Positions 43,398 to 52,725 of a DNA stretch of 64,000 nucleotides are shown in pieces. Each line of letters begins with the position of its first letter. Position 1 is the first letter of the stretch. The position numbers and the translations under genes are program-made. The DNA lies in contig DATIYT010000129.1 of NCBI GenBank assembly GCA_035517495.1, forward strand, positions 32,102 to 96,101, written 5' to 3'. Source of the stretch: DASZHJ01 sp035517495 (lineage in GTDB: Bacteria > Pseudomonadota > Alphaproteobacteria > ATCC43930 > CGMCC-115725). Below the pieces are notes generated by a model. The model saw nothing but the letters and a program-made list of their open reading frames with translations. It was not told the DNA's origin and searched no databases.

Positions 43398-43784
43398 ATG
43401 CTGTTCAACAAGCCGCACCTGGAATTCCAACCCGTCGACATGCGCAGCGGTTGGGAGACGCCTCACGGATATCCCTCGGGAATCCAGCAGAAGATACTCG
43501 CGAGCGACATCGACGAGAGACGCAAGATCGGCGGCCGCACGCGCCTGCTGCGCTTCGCACCCGGCGCCTATACCACGGCGCCCTTCGTCCACGACCATTG
43601 GGAAGAGGTTTATCTTGTCGAGGGCGACCTCATCGTCGGCAATGACGCGCGCGGACTCGGCGGTCAAGCCTTCAATGCGCCGACTTACGCCTGCCGCCCG
43701 CCGGGTGTCCATCACGGCCCCTTCAAGTCGGAGCGCGGATGCCTGCTCTACGAAATTCACTATTACGATGAGGCCAAGAAGTAA
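43398..43784 (+). CDS. Cupin-domain protein
   Basis: 128 residues forming one cupin barrel. His-rich motif 1, APFVHDHWEEVYLVEGDL, and motif 2, PPGVHHGPFKSERG, contain the metal-binding histidines and glutamate. Such small cupins are dioxygenases, isomerases or binding proteins; the substrate cannot be read from sequence. GGAGGA precedes the ATG. A formamidase remnant begins directly after its stop. Confidence 0.87.
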   Translation: MLFNKPHLEFQPVDMRSGWETPHGYPSGIQQKILASDIDERRKIGGRTRLLRFAPGAYTTAPFVHDHWEEVYLVEGDLIVGNDARGLGGQAFNAPTYACRPPGVHHGPFKSERGCLLYEIHYYDEAKK

Positions 43785-43787
43785 CCT

Positions 43788-43940
43788 GTGCTCAACATGA
43801 GAGAGCAGGAGCAGGGCATCAGCCGCGGGCAGGCCTATGTGATCTGCAGCGTTACCGTGGACCTGCGCATCTCCAACGTGGTAGACGTTCGTAACCACGT
43901 GGTTTCGGCGCCGCTGCCGAAGGCGATCTTCGAAGAATGA
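43788..43940 (+). pseudogene. Remnant of an acetamidase/formamidase C-terminus
   Basis: A 50-codon open stretch reads REQEQGISRGQAYVICSVTV, then DLRISNVVDVRNHVVSAPLP and a stop. It aligns well with the end of the intact formamidase at 46486 (QDAYMLASLGVDLHVTQLVD). Everything upstream of this tail is missing. It is in the same frame as the cupin gene, separated by its stop and one codon. It is a 5'-deleted fragment of an FmdA-type gene. Confidence 0.75.
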
Positions 43941-44055
43941 TGACCGAAGCTCTCGGCTGGCAGCCATCGGCTGTCAGTTTACAGTTTTCAGTGGCTGGCG
44001 ATCGGTCACTGTCGCGCGTTGCACCGCTAGGAACCCCTGAAGAGGAGAGAACCGA

Positions 44056-44439
44056 ATGTTCACTCATATCATGGTCGGAAGTAATGACATCGCCCGTTCA
44101 AAGAAGTTCTACGATGCGCTCTTTGTCGCGATGGGCGCCGCGCCCGCCGTCGAGGATGCCAAAGGCCGCCTGATCTACACGCACAATGGCGGACGCTTCC
44201 TGGTGTCCAAGCCGATCGACGGCAAGCGGGCCACCCATGCCAATGGGGGCACGATCGGTTTTGCGATGAGCAGCACGGACCAGGCCGCGGCCTGGCACAA
44301 GGCCGGGGTCGCCAACGGCGGCGCCTCGATCGAGGATGCGCCCGGCGTGCGCCAAGGGCCTGCGGGCAAGGTCTATCTCGCCTATCTTCGCGATCCCGAC
44401 GGCAACAAGTTGGTGGGGGTTCATCGCATCCCGGCCTGA
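44056..44439 (+). CDS. VOC-family (glyoxalase-like) protein
   Basis: 127 residues of the vicinal-oxygen-chelate fold. FTHIMVGSNDIARSKKFYDALF at the start and LRDPDGNKLVGVHR at the end are family hallmarks. One metal-binding His, in THIMVG, is visible. It may be a glyoxalase, dioxygenase or resistance protein. GAGGAGAG precedes the ATG. Confidence 0.87.
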   Translation: MFTHIMVGSNDIARSKKFYDALFVAMGAAPAVEDAKGRLIYTHNGGRFLVSKPIDGKRATHANGGTIGFAMSSTDQAAAWHKAGVANGGASIEDAPGVRQGPAGKVYLAYLRDPDGNKLVGVHRIPA

Positions 44440-44694
44440 AGCATCGCCGATCAGGGTGATGAGGGCCGCCCGTTCCGGCGGCTCTCCCACCTCGACGCGG
44501 CTCGCTCATTCGACACCCTCCCGCTCTGGCTTCGAGCTGTCCTGCTAGAGTCACATACGCTGACAGAGTTGCGCTGGGCCGCCACAGCTGCACGAAAGCG
44601 GCCGGCGGGAGCAAGCAGATCGCACGTCGACACCAGGCGCTGGCGGTCCTTCAATCTGCCGACTATGCTGCAGGGGTTATCGGGGGTTTGGGGC

Positions 44695-46434
44695 ATGCCA
44701 AAGCGTAAGTTCAAGGCGATCCTGATTCTGCCGTCGCACTACGACGGTGACGGGTATGTCGTGCAGTGGCGGCGCTCGATCATCCCCTCCAACAGCCTCG
44801 CGAGCGTCTACGGCCTCATCGGGCAATGCGCGGAACGCCGAGACTTGGGTCCTGATGTCGAGATCGACATCGACGCCTTCGATGAGGCGAATACCGTCAT
44901 CAACGTGAGACGGATCGTCCGCGAGATTCGCGCGGCGGGCGCGGGCTTCGTGGGCTTGGTAGGCGTGCAGTCGAACCAGTTCCCGCGCGCGCTCGACCTC
45001 GGCCGTCAGTTCCGTGCCGCCGGCATCACCCTGGTGATGGGCGGGTTTCATGTGAGCGGCTGCCTCGCCATGCTGCCGGACTTGCCGCCCGGCCTTCAGG
45101 AAGCGCGCGAGCTCGGCATCGTGCTGTTCGCGGGTGAGGCCGAGGGGCGTATGGTCGAGCTCCTGCGCGATATCGACGCGGGCCGCGCGAAGCCGATCTA
45201 CAATTACCTTGCGGATATGCCCGACATGGAAGGTGCCGCCATGCCGATGCTGCCGCGTCGCATCGTCGAGCGCGTGGCGACACACTACGCTAGCTTCGAT
45301 GCCGGGCGCGGCTGCCCGTTCCAGTGCAGCTTCTGCACCATCATCAACGTGCAAGGCCGCAAGTCGCGCTATCGCAGCGCCGACGACGTGGAGGCGATCG
45401 TGCGCGCGAACGCCGCGCAAGGCGTCCACAAGTTCTTCGTCACGGACGACAATTTCGCGCGCAACCGCAACTGGGAGCCGATCCTCGACCGTCTGATCGC
45501 GCTACGCGAGCAGGGAGTGCGCATCACGCTCACGCTCCAGGTGGACACGCTCTGTCACCGCATTCCCGGTTTCGTCGAGAAGGCCAAGCGCGCGGGCTGC
45601 ATGCAAGTGTTCATTGGGCTAGAGAACGTCAATCCGGAATCGCTGCTCGGCACCAAGAAGCGCCAAAACAAAATCTGGGAATACCGCGAAATGTTGATGG
45701 CCTGGCGCCGGCAGAGGGTCCGCACCTGGGCCGGTTACATCCTCGGATTCCCGAGCGATACCCCTGAGACCGTCTCCCGCGATCTCGAATTGATCCAGCG
45801 TGAGCTGCCGATCGACGTCCTGGAATTTTTCGTGCTGACGCCGCTTCCGGGTTCAGAAGATCACAAGAATCTCCATGAGCGCGGGGCGCCCATGGATCCC
45901 GACATGAACAACTATGATCTCGAGCACGTCTGCGCCGCGCATCCTCGCATGTCCCGGAAAATTTTCGAGCAGGTCTATCGCGACGCCTGGGCGCAATACT
46001 ATTCGGACACCCACGTTGAGACTATCCTCAAACGCTCGGTGGTCACCGGCCTCAAACCCATGCGTACGGCTGGCTTACTGACGCTCTTTGCCGGAGCGAG
46101 CCGTATCGAGGGCGTTCACCCCCTGCAGATCGGCGTGGTTCGGCGCAAGGTGCGAACGCAGCGCCGGCCGGGGATGCCGATCGTCCATCCGCTGCTGTTT
46201 CATCCCTGGCGCACCTTCGACTTCATGCGCACCGTGTGGCGCTGGGGCCGGCTCTATTTTCGCCACCAGGCGATCGCGCGGCGCGTACTCGCCGATCCCG
46301 CGACCCGAAGCTACACCGACCGGGCACTGCAAACCAGCGCCGGGGATGCCGCGATGCCGGATCTGGTCGAGGTCTTCTCCGACAAGATTCCGAACACCTA
46401 CGGCGCACCGCGCCGGCAGACCGCGAACGTCTGA
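44695..46434 (+). CDS. Cobalamin-binding radical SAM enzyme
   Basis: 579 residues from the ATG at 44695 (44665 possible). The N-terminal 180 residues look like a B12-binding domain (PSNSLASVYGLI, GFVGLVGVQSNQF, LVMGGFHVSG). The radical SAM cluster is in GRGCPFQCSFCTI (CxxxCxxC). A C-terminal domain of about 150 residues ends in PDLVEVFSDKIPNTYG. Relatives of this BchE/methylase class carry out methylation or ring closure on unreactive carbons. The substrate is unknown and no pathway neighbours give a clue. Confidence 0.88.
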   Translation: MPKRKFKAILILPSHYDGDGYVVQWRRSIIPSNSLASVYGLIGQCAERRDLGPDVEIDIDAFDEANTVINVRRIVREIRAAGAGFVGLVGVQSNQFPRALDLGRQFRAAGITLVMGGFHVSGCLAMLPDLPPGLQEARELGIVLFAGEAEGRMVELLRDIDAGRAKPIYNYLADMPDMEGAAMPMLPRRIVERVATHYASFDAGRGCPFQCSFCTIINVQGRKSRYRSADDVEAIVRANAAQGVHKFFVTDDNFARNRNWEPILDRLIALREQGVRITLTLQVDTLCHRIPGFVEKAKRAGCMQVFIGLENVNPESLLGTKKRQNKIWEYREMLMAWRRQRVRTWAGYILGFPSDTPETVSRDLELIQRELPIDVLEFFVLTPLPGSEDHKNLHERGAPMDPDMNNYDLEHVCAAHPRMSRKIFEQVYRDAWAQYYSDTHVETILKRSVVTGLKPMRTAGLLTLFAGASRIEGVHPLQIGVVRRKVRTQRRPGMPIVHPLLFHPWRTFDFMRTVWRWGRLYFRHQAIARRVLADPATRSYTDRALQTSAGDAAMPDLVEVFSDKIPNTYGAPRRQTANV

Positions 46435-46485
46435 GCGCACCCGATCATTCGATCACGACCGCCTTCCCGATCGAAACTTCCGAGA

Positions 46486-47436
46486 ATGCCCATGCATCAC
46501 ACCCTTCGCGCCGGCTCCGATACTTGCCATTGGGGATTTTTCGACGCTGCCCTGAAGCCGGTGCTGACCGTGCAGTCCGGCGATTTTGTTACCATCGAGA
46601 CCGTCTCCGGCGGAGCCGACGTCCTGCCGTCCCCGCCGCTTGAAGTCCTGCCCGAGCATCGCGAAATCTTGCGCGCGCTTACGCCCGCCTTCGGCGGCGG
46701 CCACATCCTGACAGGGCCGGTAGCGGTCGAGGGCGCGCTCCCCGGCGACGTGCTCGAGGTGCGTATCCATGCGATTGACTTCCGGCAGAACTGGGGCTGG
46801 ACTCGGATCGTGCCGCTGCGCGGCACACTGCCGGAGGATTTTCCAGAGCGGCGCACCTGGCACACCGCGATCGACCGCCAGCGCGGCGTCGGCACGCTGC
46901 CCTGGGGCCAGGAGATTCCGCTGGCGCCGTTTTTCGGCGTCATGGGCGTGGCGCCGCGCCCGGTTTACGGCGCGGTCAGCACCATCCAGCCGCGGGAGTT
47001 CGGCGGTAACATCGATCTCAAGGAATTGACGGCGGGCGCGATCCTGCGGCTTCCTGTATGGACCGAGGGTGCGCTGTTCTCGACCGGCGACGGCCACGGC
47101 GTGCAGGGCGATGGTGAGGTCTGCCTGACCGCGCTCGAGACGGCACTTACCGGCACATTCGAGCTGACCCTGCGACGCGACCTGCGCTTAGTGATGCCGC
47201 GGGCCGAGACCCCGACGCATCACATCACCATGGGCTTCGACGAGGATTTGGACGACGCCGCCAAGCAATCGCTGCGCGATATGATCAAGCTCCTGGGCGA
47301 AACCGTGGCGCTCCCACCGCAGGACGCCTATATGCTCGCCAGCCTCGGCGTCGACCTGCACGTGACCCAGCTTGTGGACGGCAACAAAGGCATCCACGCC
47401 ATGCTGCCGAAGTCGCTGCTTCGCCGAAGCAGTTGA
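46486..47436 (+). CDS. Acetamidase/formamidase family protein
   Basis: 316 residues (ATG 46492 is also possible). The pattern GPVAVEGALPGDVLEVRI, FGVMGVAP, GGNIDLKELTAGA and GDGHGVQGDGEVCLTALE is typical of the FmdA/AmdA family, which hydrolyses formamide or small amides to ammonia. The C-terminus LVDGNKGIHAMLPKSLL matches the pseudogene tail at 43788, so the region once held two such genes. It follows the radical SAM gene by 51 bases. Confidence 0.9.
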   Translation: MPMHHTLRAGSDTCHWGFFDAALKPVLTVQSGDFVTIETVSGGADVLPSPPLEVLPEHREILRALTPAFGGGHILTGPVAVEGALPGDVLEVRIHAIDFRQNWGWTRIVPLRGTLPEDFPERRTWHTAIDRQRGVGTLPWGQEIPLAPFFGVMGVAPRPVYGAVSTIQPREFGGNIDLKELTAGAILRLPVWTEGALFSTGDGHGVQGDGEVCLTALETALTGTFELTLRRDLRLVMPRAETPTHHITMGFDEDLDDAAKQSLRDMIKLLGETVALPPQDAYMLASLGVDLHVTQLVDGNKGIHAMLPKSLLRRSS

Positions 47437-47487
47437 ACCGGCAATTTGCCGAACGCTCCCGGTCTTGCGGCAAGCGTTTTCGATCCG

Positions 47488-48636
47488 CTAGCCCATCGCC
47501 GCTTTGGGAGCGCGCTGAACTCTCATGGCCGCGGGTGCCAATTCCGCGAAGGCGTCCTCCCAGAGCGACAAAATCCTTCCGCTGCTAAATCGATCGACGA
47601 TTTCGGCGGCGCGAGAGGCGAGCCGTTCACGTTTCGCGTCGTCCGTCATCAAATCGTCGAGAGCAACGGCCAGCGCGCCGGCGTCTCCGTGCGGAACGAG
47701 AACCCCGTCCACACCGTCCCGAATAATGTCGCGCGGACCCGATGGGCAATCGAAACTGACGGCAGGCAAGCCGCACGCCATCGCTTCGGAGAGCGCATTG
47801 GGAAACCCCTCGAACGTTGAGGAAAGTACGAACAGATCGGCGTGGCAGAGTTCAGCGAACGGCTCGACATGCGTGCCGGCAAAGCAAACGCGTTGGGAGA
47901 TGTTCAGGGTCTTGGTGAGCCTTTGGAGGTCGCCCTTCAGAGCCCCCTGTCCCAGAATCTTGAGTGACCAAGTGGGATGGCGGTGCATGATGTCGGAGAA
48001 CGCCTTGAGAAGAAGATCGAAACCTTTCTCCGGAACCAATCGCCCCATCGCGACCAAAGTGCGACCGCTCGTCCCGGTGCGTCGAGCGGCTCGCCCGTTC
48101 ACCCATGCCTCCGGCACCGAAATAAGATTCGGTATAACGCACCCGCGAACCCGAATCGCCCTCTGGAATCGCCTTAGAGCGGCGTTTGTTTGGCAAACCA
48201 GCATGTCGGCGAGAGGATAGGTTACGCGGCGGAGCAAGCCGCACTTCCATCCGACCTTATACAGCGTCGGATCAGTCCGCTCGCACACGGCCACCGGAAC
48301 GTCCAAGCCACGTGTGGCGGCGATGCTGTGCACATTGGGTTCGGGAATGAAGCTCACGACAATGTCCGGCTTGGTTCCCACGATCGCTTTGCGCAATGAC
48401 AAGTTTCTCCAAACGAACTGCCACGCCTTGCAAAGCAAATTCGATGGTTTGCCATCAAATCCCAGATGACGGTGCTCAACGGATGGATGAAGCGGAAATG
48501 CCGGCTCACCGCCGTTGTCGAAGGTCAGTATCGTCACCGCCCGACCCATTTCGACCCAGGCCTTCGACAGCAAGGTTATCGACCGCTCGGCGCCCCCGAC
48601 GCCTGCGATTGACGAGGTCAACAAGGTAATTCGCAT
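47488..48636 (-). CDS. Glycosyltransferase family 4
   Basis: 382 residues of the GT-B fold. The N-terminal domain has SSIAGVGGAERSITLLSKAW. The donor-binding domain has VAMGRLVPEKGFDLLLKAF and the EX7E motif in SSTFEGFPNALSEAMACGLP. Base composition is visibly lower in GC than its neighbours, a frequent sign of transferred surface-sugar genes. It probably adds a sugar to a cell-surface glycan. Confidence 0.9.
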   Translation of the reverse strand: MRITLLTSSIAGVGGAERSITLLSKAWVEMGRAVTILTFDNGGEPAFPLHPSVEHRHLGFDGKPSNLLCKAWQFVWRNLSLRKAIVGTKPDIVVSFIPEPNVHSIAATRGLDVPVAVCERTDPTLYKVGWKCGLLRRVTYPLADMLVCQTNAALRRFQRAIRVRGCVIPNLISVPEAWVNGRAARRTGTSGRTLVAMGRLVPEKGFDLLLKAFSDIMHRHPTWSLKILGQGALKGDLQRLTKTLNISQRVCFAGTHVEPFAELCHADLFVLSSTFEGFPNALSEAMACGLPAVSFDCPSGPRDIIRDGVDGVLVPHGDAGALAVALDDLMTDDAKRERLASRAAEIVDRFSSGRILSLWEDAFAELAPAAMRVQRAPKAAMG

Positions 48637-48718
48637 TGGAATCCCGCAGAAAACAGCCCAACTGGTCCCGGGTACGGCAGCATCGCTCCGACCGAGGGAG
48701 CGCTGTTGAGATACCGCC

Positions 48719-49924
48719 TCAACTCATCCACCAGAGGCCGCAGGCAATGGTAGCGAGCGTCACGGGAACCCCGAGCGTGAGATGACTCCAGAAATCGATC
48801 TCGATGCGCTGCCGGCGCGCGCGCTCGATCACGATAAGGTTGGCAACCGATCCCAAGACCGTGAGATTTCCGGCGAGCGTCGATGCCATCGCCAGCACCA
48901 GCCAGGCGCGTCGCGGCTCGGCGAGGCTTACGATAAACGGTTTCAGCATCAACACCGCCGGAACGTTGCTGACGAGATTTGAGAGCAACGCCGCGACGGC
49001 GGCCAGCACCGCAGGCGTGCCAAACGCGAAGCGTTCGGCCGCGTCCAGAATGTCGGGTACAAGCACCGCTTTCTCGATCCCCTGCACGACGATGAAAAGA
49101 CCCGCGAACAACAATAGCAGCGCCCAATCGATTTCGCGATAAATGCGCTCGGGTCTCAGCCGCAGCGTCAACAAAAGCAGCGCGCCTCCGATGATCGCGA
49201 CCTTTGGCGGCGGCACGCCCGCGAAAAAGCAAGCGATCATCGCCACGGTCGCGATCATCGATTTCACCAGTACCACCCGGTGATACCGCACCGGCGGCAG
49301 AGTCGCGGCGAATCCCGCGCGTGTCAGGAATTCACCGCGGAAGCCCAGCACCAGCGCGATCAGCAGCAACAGCAGCCCGGACGCAGCGACCGGCCCCAAC
49401 GCCGCGGCGAAGCTCCCGTATGAAATGCCGGAGAAGCTGCCGATCATGATGTTCTGGGGGTTGCCGGTGATGGTGGCGACGCTCCCGATATTGGATGCCA
49501 TCGCGACCGCCAGCAGATACGGCACGGGCCGACGGCGGAGCGTCAGCGCTAGTTCCGCCACCAACGGCGTCAGCATCAGGCATACCGTGTCGTTCACCAG
49601 GAAGGCCGAAAGCAGCCCGGAAGTCAGCACAACCCCCGCAAGCAGGGTCAGGGGGTGGCGGGCCCGGCGGGCCACTAGTTGCGCCGCAAGCGCGAAAAAG
49701 CCCGAGAGTCGCAGTGCCGCCACCAAGATCATCATGCCGAGCAGTAGCACCAAAGTGTCGAGGTCGATCGCGCGGTAGGCCTCGTCGAGGCTGAGCACGC
49801 CAAACCCCACCATCAGACTGGCGCCGACCACGGCAGCGCCGGCACGGTCGATCCGCAATCCTGGCAGGCGGCCCAACGCCACCACCAGATATGTCGCTGA
49901 AAAAATCAGGATCGCGGCGGCCAT
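48719..49924 (-). CDS. SLC13/ArsB-like anion transporter
   Basis: 401 residues with about eleven membrane segments. ASNIGSVATITGNPQNIMIG and ASTLAGNLTVLGSVANLIV form the two conserved re-entrant SNxG/TGNP-type regions of the ion transporter (ArsB/NhaD/CitT) superfamily. The substrate could be an oxyanion, a dicarboxylate or sodium/proton exchange; it cannot be settled here. It is divergent from the patatin gene. Confidence 0.86.
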   Translation of the reverse strand: MAAAILIFSATYLVVALGRLPGLRIDRAGAAVVGASLMVGFGVLSLDEAYRAIDLDTLVLLLGMMILVAALRLSGFFALAAQLVARRARHPLTLLAGVVLTSGLLSAFLVNDTVCLMLTPLVAELALTLRRRPVPYLLAVAMASNIGSVATITGNPQNIMIGSFSGISYGSFAAALGPVAASGLLLLLIALVLGFRGEFLTRAGFAATLPPVRYHRVVLVKSMIATVAMIACFFAGVPPPKVAIIGGALLLLTLRLRPERIYREIDWALLLLFAGLFIVVQGIEKAVLVPDILDAAERFAFGTPAVLAAVAALLSNLVSNVPAVLMLKPFIVSLAEPRRAWLVLAMASTLAGNLTVLGSVANLIVIERARRQRIEIDFWSHLTLGVPVTLATIACGLWWMS

Positions 49925-50146
49925 GGGCGGGATTCAGCGTTGCGGGAGAAAGGAAGGGTACACGGAGGGACACAGCGCAAGCCGGATGCACAGAGATGTC
50001 CCGATGGAGCGTCTCCACTTCTAAGCATCTCGCCTCATCCATGTCCATCAGTGTTCATCGGCGTTCATCTGTGTTATGCAGACCGCGCCGCGCTTTTCGT
50101 AGGACGCGGTTGCCGACGCCGAACCATCGCCCGAGCCACCAACCTC

Positions 50147-52624
50147 ATGCGTGAAAAGGAGCTGCGTCTCGCGCTGGTTTGCTTCGGCGGAGTATCGCTC
50201 GCTATCTATATGCACGGCATCAGCAAGGAGATCCTGAAGCTGGTGCGTGCATCGGCGTCGCTCCACGGGATCGCCGACCGCACGCGGCGTCCGAACGCGC
50301 GGTTCTTCGACGCCGCCGATTCCAACGATCCCGAATTCGATACCGAGGCGATCTATTTTGAGATTCTGCGCGAAATCGGACACAAGATGGAGCTGCGCGT
50401 CGTGGTCGATATCGTCGCCGGCGCGTCGGCGGGCGGCATCAATGGCACCATGCTCGCGCGCGCGCTCACCCACGACCTGCCAATGGACAAGCTGCGAGAC
50501 CTCTGGCTCGACAAGGCGGATGTCAACGTGCTGTTGGCACGCGAGGCCAAGGCCAAGTGGTGGAGCAAGTGGTTTCTGCAGCCGTTCATTTGGGCCATGG
50601 CGGCGAGCGGGGCGCTGGAGCCGTTGCGCGACCACGATGCGCTGCGCACTCTGTCGCTGTTCCTGCGTTCGCGCTGGTTCAAGCCGCCGCTCGACGGCAT
50701 GGTAATGGCCGAGTTGATGTACGACGCGCTCGCCAGCATGGGTCGGCCACGCGATTCCCGTGCCTCTCTGCTGCCCTCGGGGCAGGGCCTTGATCTCTTC
50801 GTCACCGTTACCGACCACTACGGCTACCAGCAATTGCTGCAGATCCACGACCCGCCGCTGATCCGCGAACGCGAGCATCGTCACACCCTCCGCTTTACCT
50901 ATCGCCGCTGGCCGAGCGGCGCCGTCGAGAGCGACTTCGACCTGGAGAACGCCCCTGCGCTCGCTTTCGCCGCACGCGCCACCTCGTCTTTCCCGGGGGC
51001 CTTTCCCCCCGCGCAAATCGCGGAGATCGACCGGCTCACGGCTGAGCGCGGCCTTAAGTGGCCGCGGCGTCAGCGTTTCATCACGGAGAACTTCGCCCGC
51101 TACGTCGATGCGAACATCGATCCGAGCACCACCTCATTCGTCGACGGCAGCATCCTCAACAACAAGCCGTTCCATGAGGCGATTGGCGCCATCCGCGGCC
51201 GCCCCGCCTATCGCGAGGTCGATCGCCGCCTCGTCTTCGTCGAGCCGGATCCGGCCCAGCCGGTGGTGCCGGTGGCGCATGGAATTCCCGGATTTTTCGC
51301 CATGCTCAAGGGCGCGCTGTCCGACATTCCGCGCAACGAACCGATCGCGGACGAAATCGACTCGGTGAACGGCCTCAACGAGCGCGTCCGCCGTCTCAAA
51401 GCGATCGTGGAGCTGGCTCGACCGCAGATCACGGAGCTGGTGAACGAGGCGATCGGCGCGTCGCTCGATGCGCCGCTGAGCGCCGAGCAGATCCGCGGCT
51501 GGCGCGAGCGGATGAACGCGCGGGCCGCAGTGGATGCGGGTTTTGCCTATGAAGGCTACGTGCGATTGAAGCTTGCGTCGGTCAACGGCTTTATCGCGCA
51601 GTTGATCCTGACCTTGCGCGGCGTCGCGGAAAGCGCGCCGCTCGCACGAGCCGTCCGCGAGATCGTCAATGCCTGGGCGCGTCGCGCGGGCATGGGCTAT
51701 CACCGCACCAATGGGACCGCGTTGCACGCGGAAACCCCGGCGGGTGCCGCGGAATTGCCGCGCTGGATCAGGCTATTGCTGCGCTTCGACGTGGATTTCC
51801 GCAAGCGGCGCCTCAGCTTCCTGATCCAAGGCCAAAACCGGCTCTATGAGCTGCTCGAGGAGCCGGCGGCGGTCGCGGCGCCGATCGATCGGTTGAAGCG
51901 CGACTTCTACCAGCGCCTGGAGCTGCTGCGGCGCAAGGAGAAAGCCGATTTCTTCTCCCCCGAGACGCGAGATCTCGTGCACGAGTTGTTCGCGGCGGCG
52001 CCGAGCGCTCGAGAAGCCAACAATATCGAGGACTATGCGCGGCGTTTCGTCGAGCGCAATGAGCGACGCATCGGCATGCTGATCGATCGGCTCGGCGACG
52101 AGATCGACCTGGATGCCAGTACGGACGACGTGGATCGGCTGCTGGTGCAGATGCAGTCGCCGGATTGGGAGCCGGCGGCGCGCCAGTTCGTATTGGTGAA
52201 CTATCTCGGTTTCGCCTTCTGGGACATCCTGACCTTTTCGGTGACGAGCTGGCGCGACGTGGGCGAGTTCGACGAAATCTTGGTGGATCGCATCAGTCCG
52301 GCGGACGTTCACACCTTCAGCCAGTTCGGCGTTCACGAGGTATTGAAGGGCACGGGCTTCGCACATTTCGCGGCGTTCCTGTCGCGGGCCTATCGGGAGA
52401 ACGACTACCTGATCGGCCGCCTGCACGCCGCCGATCGCCTGATCGACATCGTTTGCAACTCCGCCGGCGCCGACGCGGTCGATGGGATCGACGTACTGGC
52501 GATGAAGCGGCGCGCGTTTGAGGCCATTCTCGATCGCGAGGAAAGACATGTTCCCGATAGCGCCGATCTGGTGGCGCGGCTTCGGGCCATGATAGCGAGC
52601 ATGGCGAGTCGCGCGGCCCGATAG
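50147..52624 (+). CDS. Large patatin-like phospholipase-family protein
   Basis: 825 residues from the ATG at 50147 (MREKELRLALVCFGGVSLAI), preferred over a long non-coding-looking extension. CFGGVSLAIYMHG is the family glycine-rich loop, the nucleophile serine is in VAGASAGGING, and the catalytic Asp is in FVDGSILNNKPF. The rest, about 500 residues, is mostly helical and specific to the large patatin-related family. Hydrolysis of membrane lipids is expected; biological targets are unknown. It has no signal peptide. Confidence 0.9.
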   Translation: MREKELRLALVCFGGVSLAIYMHGISKEILKLVRASASLHGIADRTRRPNARFFDAADSNDPEFDTEAIYFEILREIGHKMELRVVVDIVAGASAGGINGTMLARALTHDLPMDKLRDLWLDKADVNVLLAREAKAKWWSKWFLQPFIWAMAASGALEPLRDHDALRTLSLFLRSRWFKPPLDGMVMAELMYDALASMGRPRDSRASLLPSGQGLDLFVTVTDHYGYQQLLQIHDPPLIREREHRHTLRFTYRRWPSGAVESDFDLENAPALAFAARATSSFPGAFPPAQIAEIDRLTAERGLKWPRRQRFITENFARYVDANIDPSTTSFVDGSILNNKPFHEAIGAIRGRPAYREVDRRLVFVEPDPAQPVVPVAHGIPGFFAMLKGALSDIPRNEPIADEIDSVNGLNERVRRLKAIVELARPQITELVNEAIGASLDAPLSAEQIRGWRERMNARAAVDAGFAYEGYVRLKLASVNGFIAQLILTLRGVAESAPLARAVREIVNAWARRAGMGYHRTNGTALHAETPAGAAELPRWIRLLLRFDVDFRKRRLSFLIQGQNRLYELLEEPAAVAAPIDRLKRDFYQRLELLRRKEKADFFSPETRDLVHELFAAAPSAREANNIEDYARRFVERNERRIGMLIDRLGDEIDLDASTDDVDRLLVQMQSPDWEPAARQFVLVNYLGFAFWDILTFSVTSWRDVGEFDEILVDRISPADVHTFSQFGVHEVLKGTGFAHFAAFLSRAYRENDYLIGRLHAADRLIDIVCNSAGADAVDGIDVLAMKRRAFEAILDREERHVPDSADLVARLRAMIASMASRAAR

Positions 52625-52725
52625 CCACTCGCACTGTGGCGATTCTATGGTGACGATTATCGGCGCGGCGGCGTTCTCGGGCCTGCCGCGGCGTTGTTTT
52701 TTGTGCTAGAAGCGCGCAGATTCTC

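Noticed and set aside
44440..44694. Possible N-terminal extension of the radical SAM gene
   Set aside because: The added residues are Arg/Ser/Trp-rich with no family similarity; the B12 domain begins at the ATG at 44695.
49940..50146. 69-residue N-terminal extension of the patatin gene
   Set aside because: It translates an intergenic tract with GTTCATC tandem repeats; the family start MREKELRLALV is at 50147.
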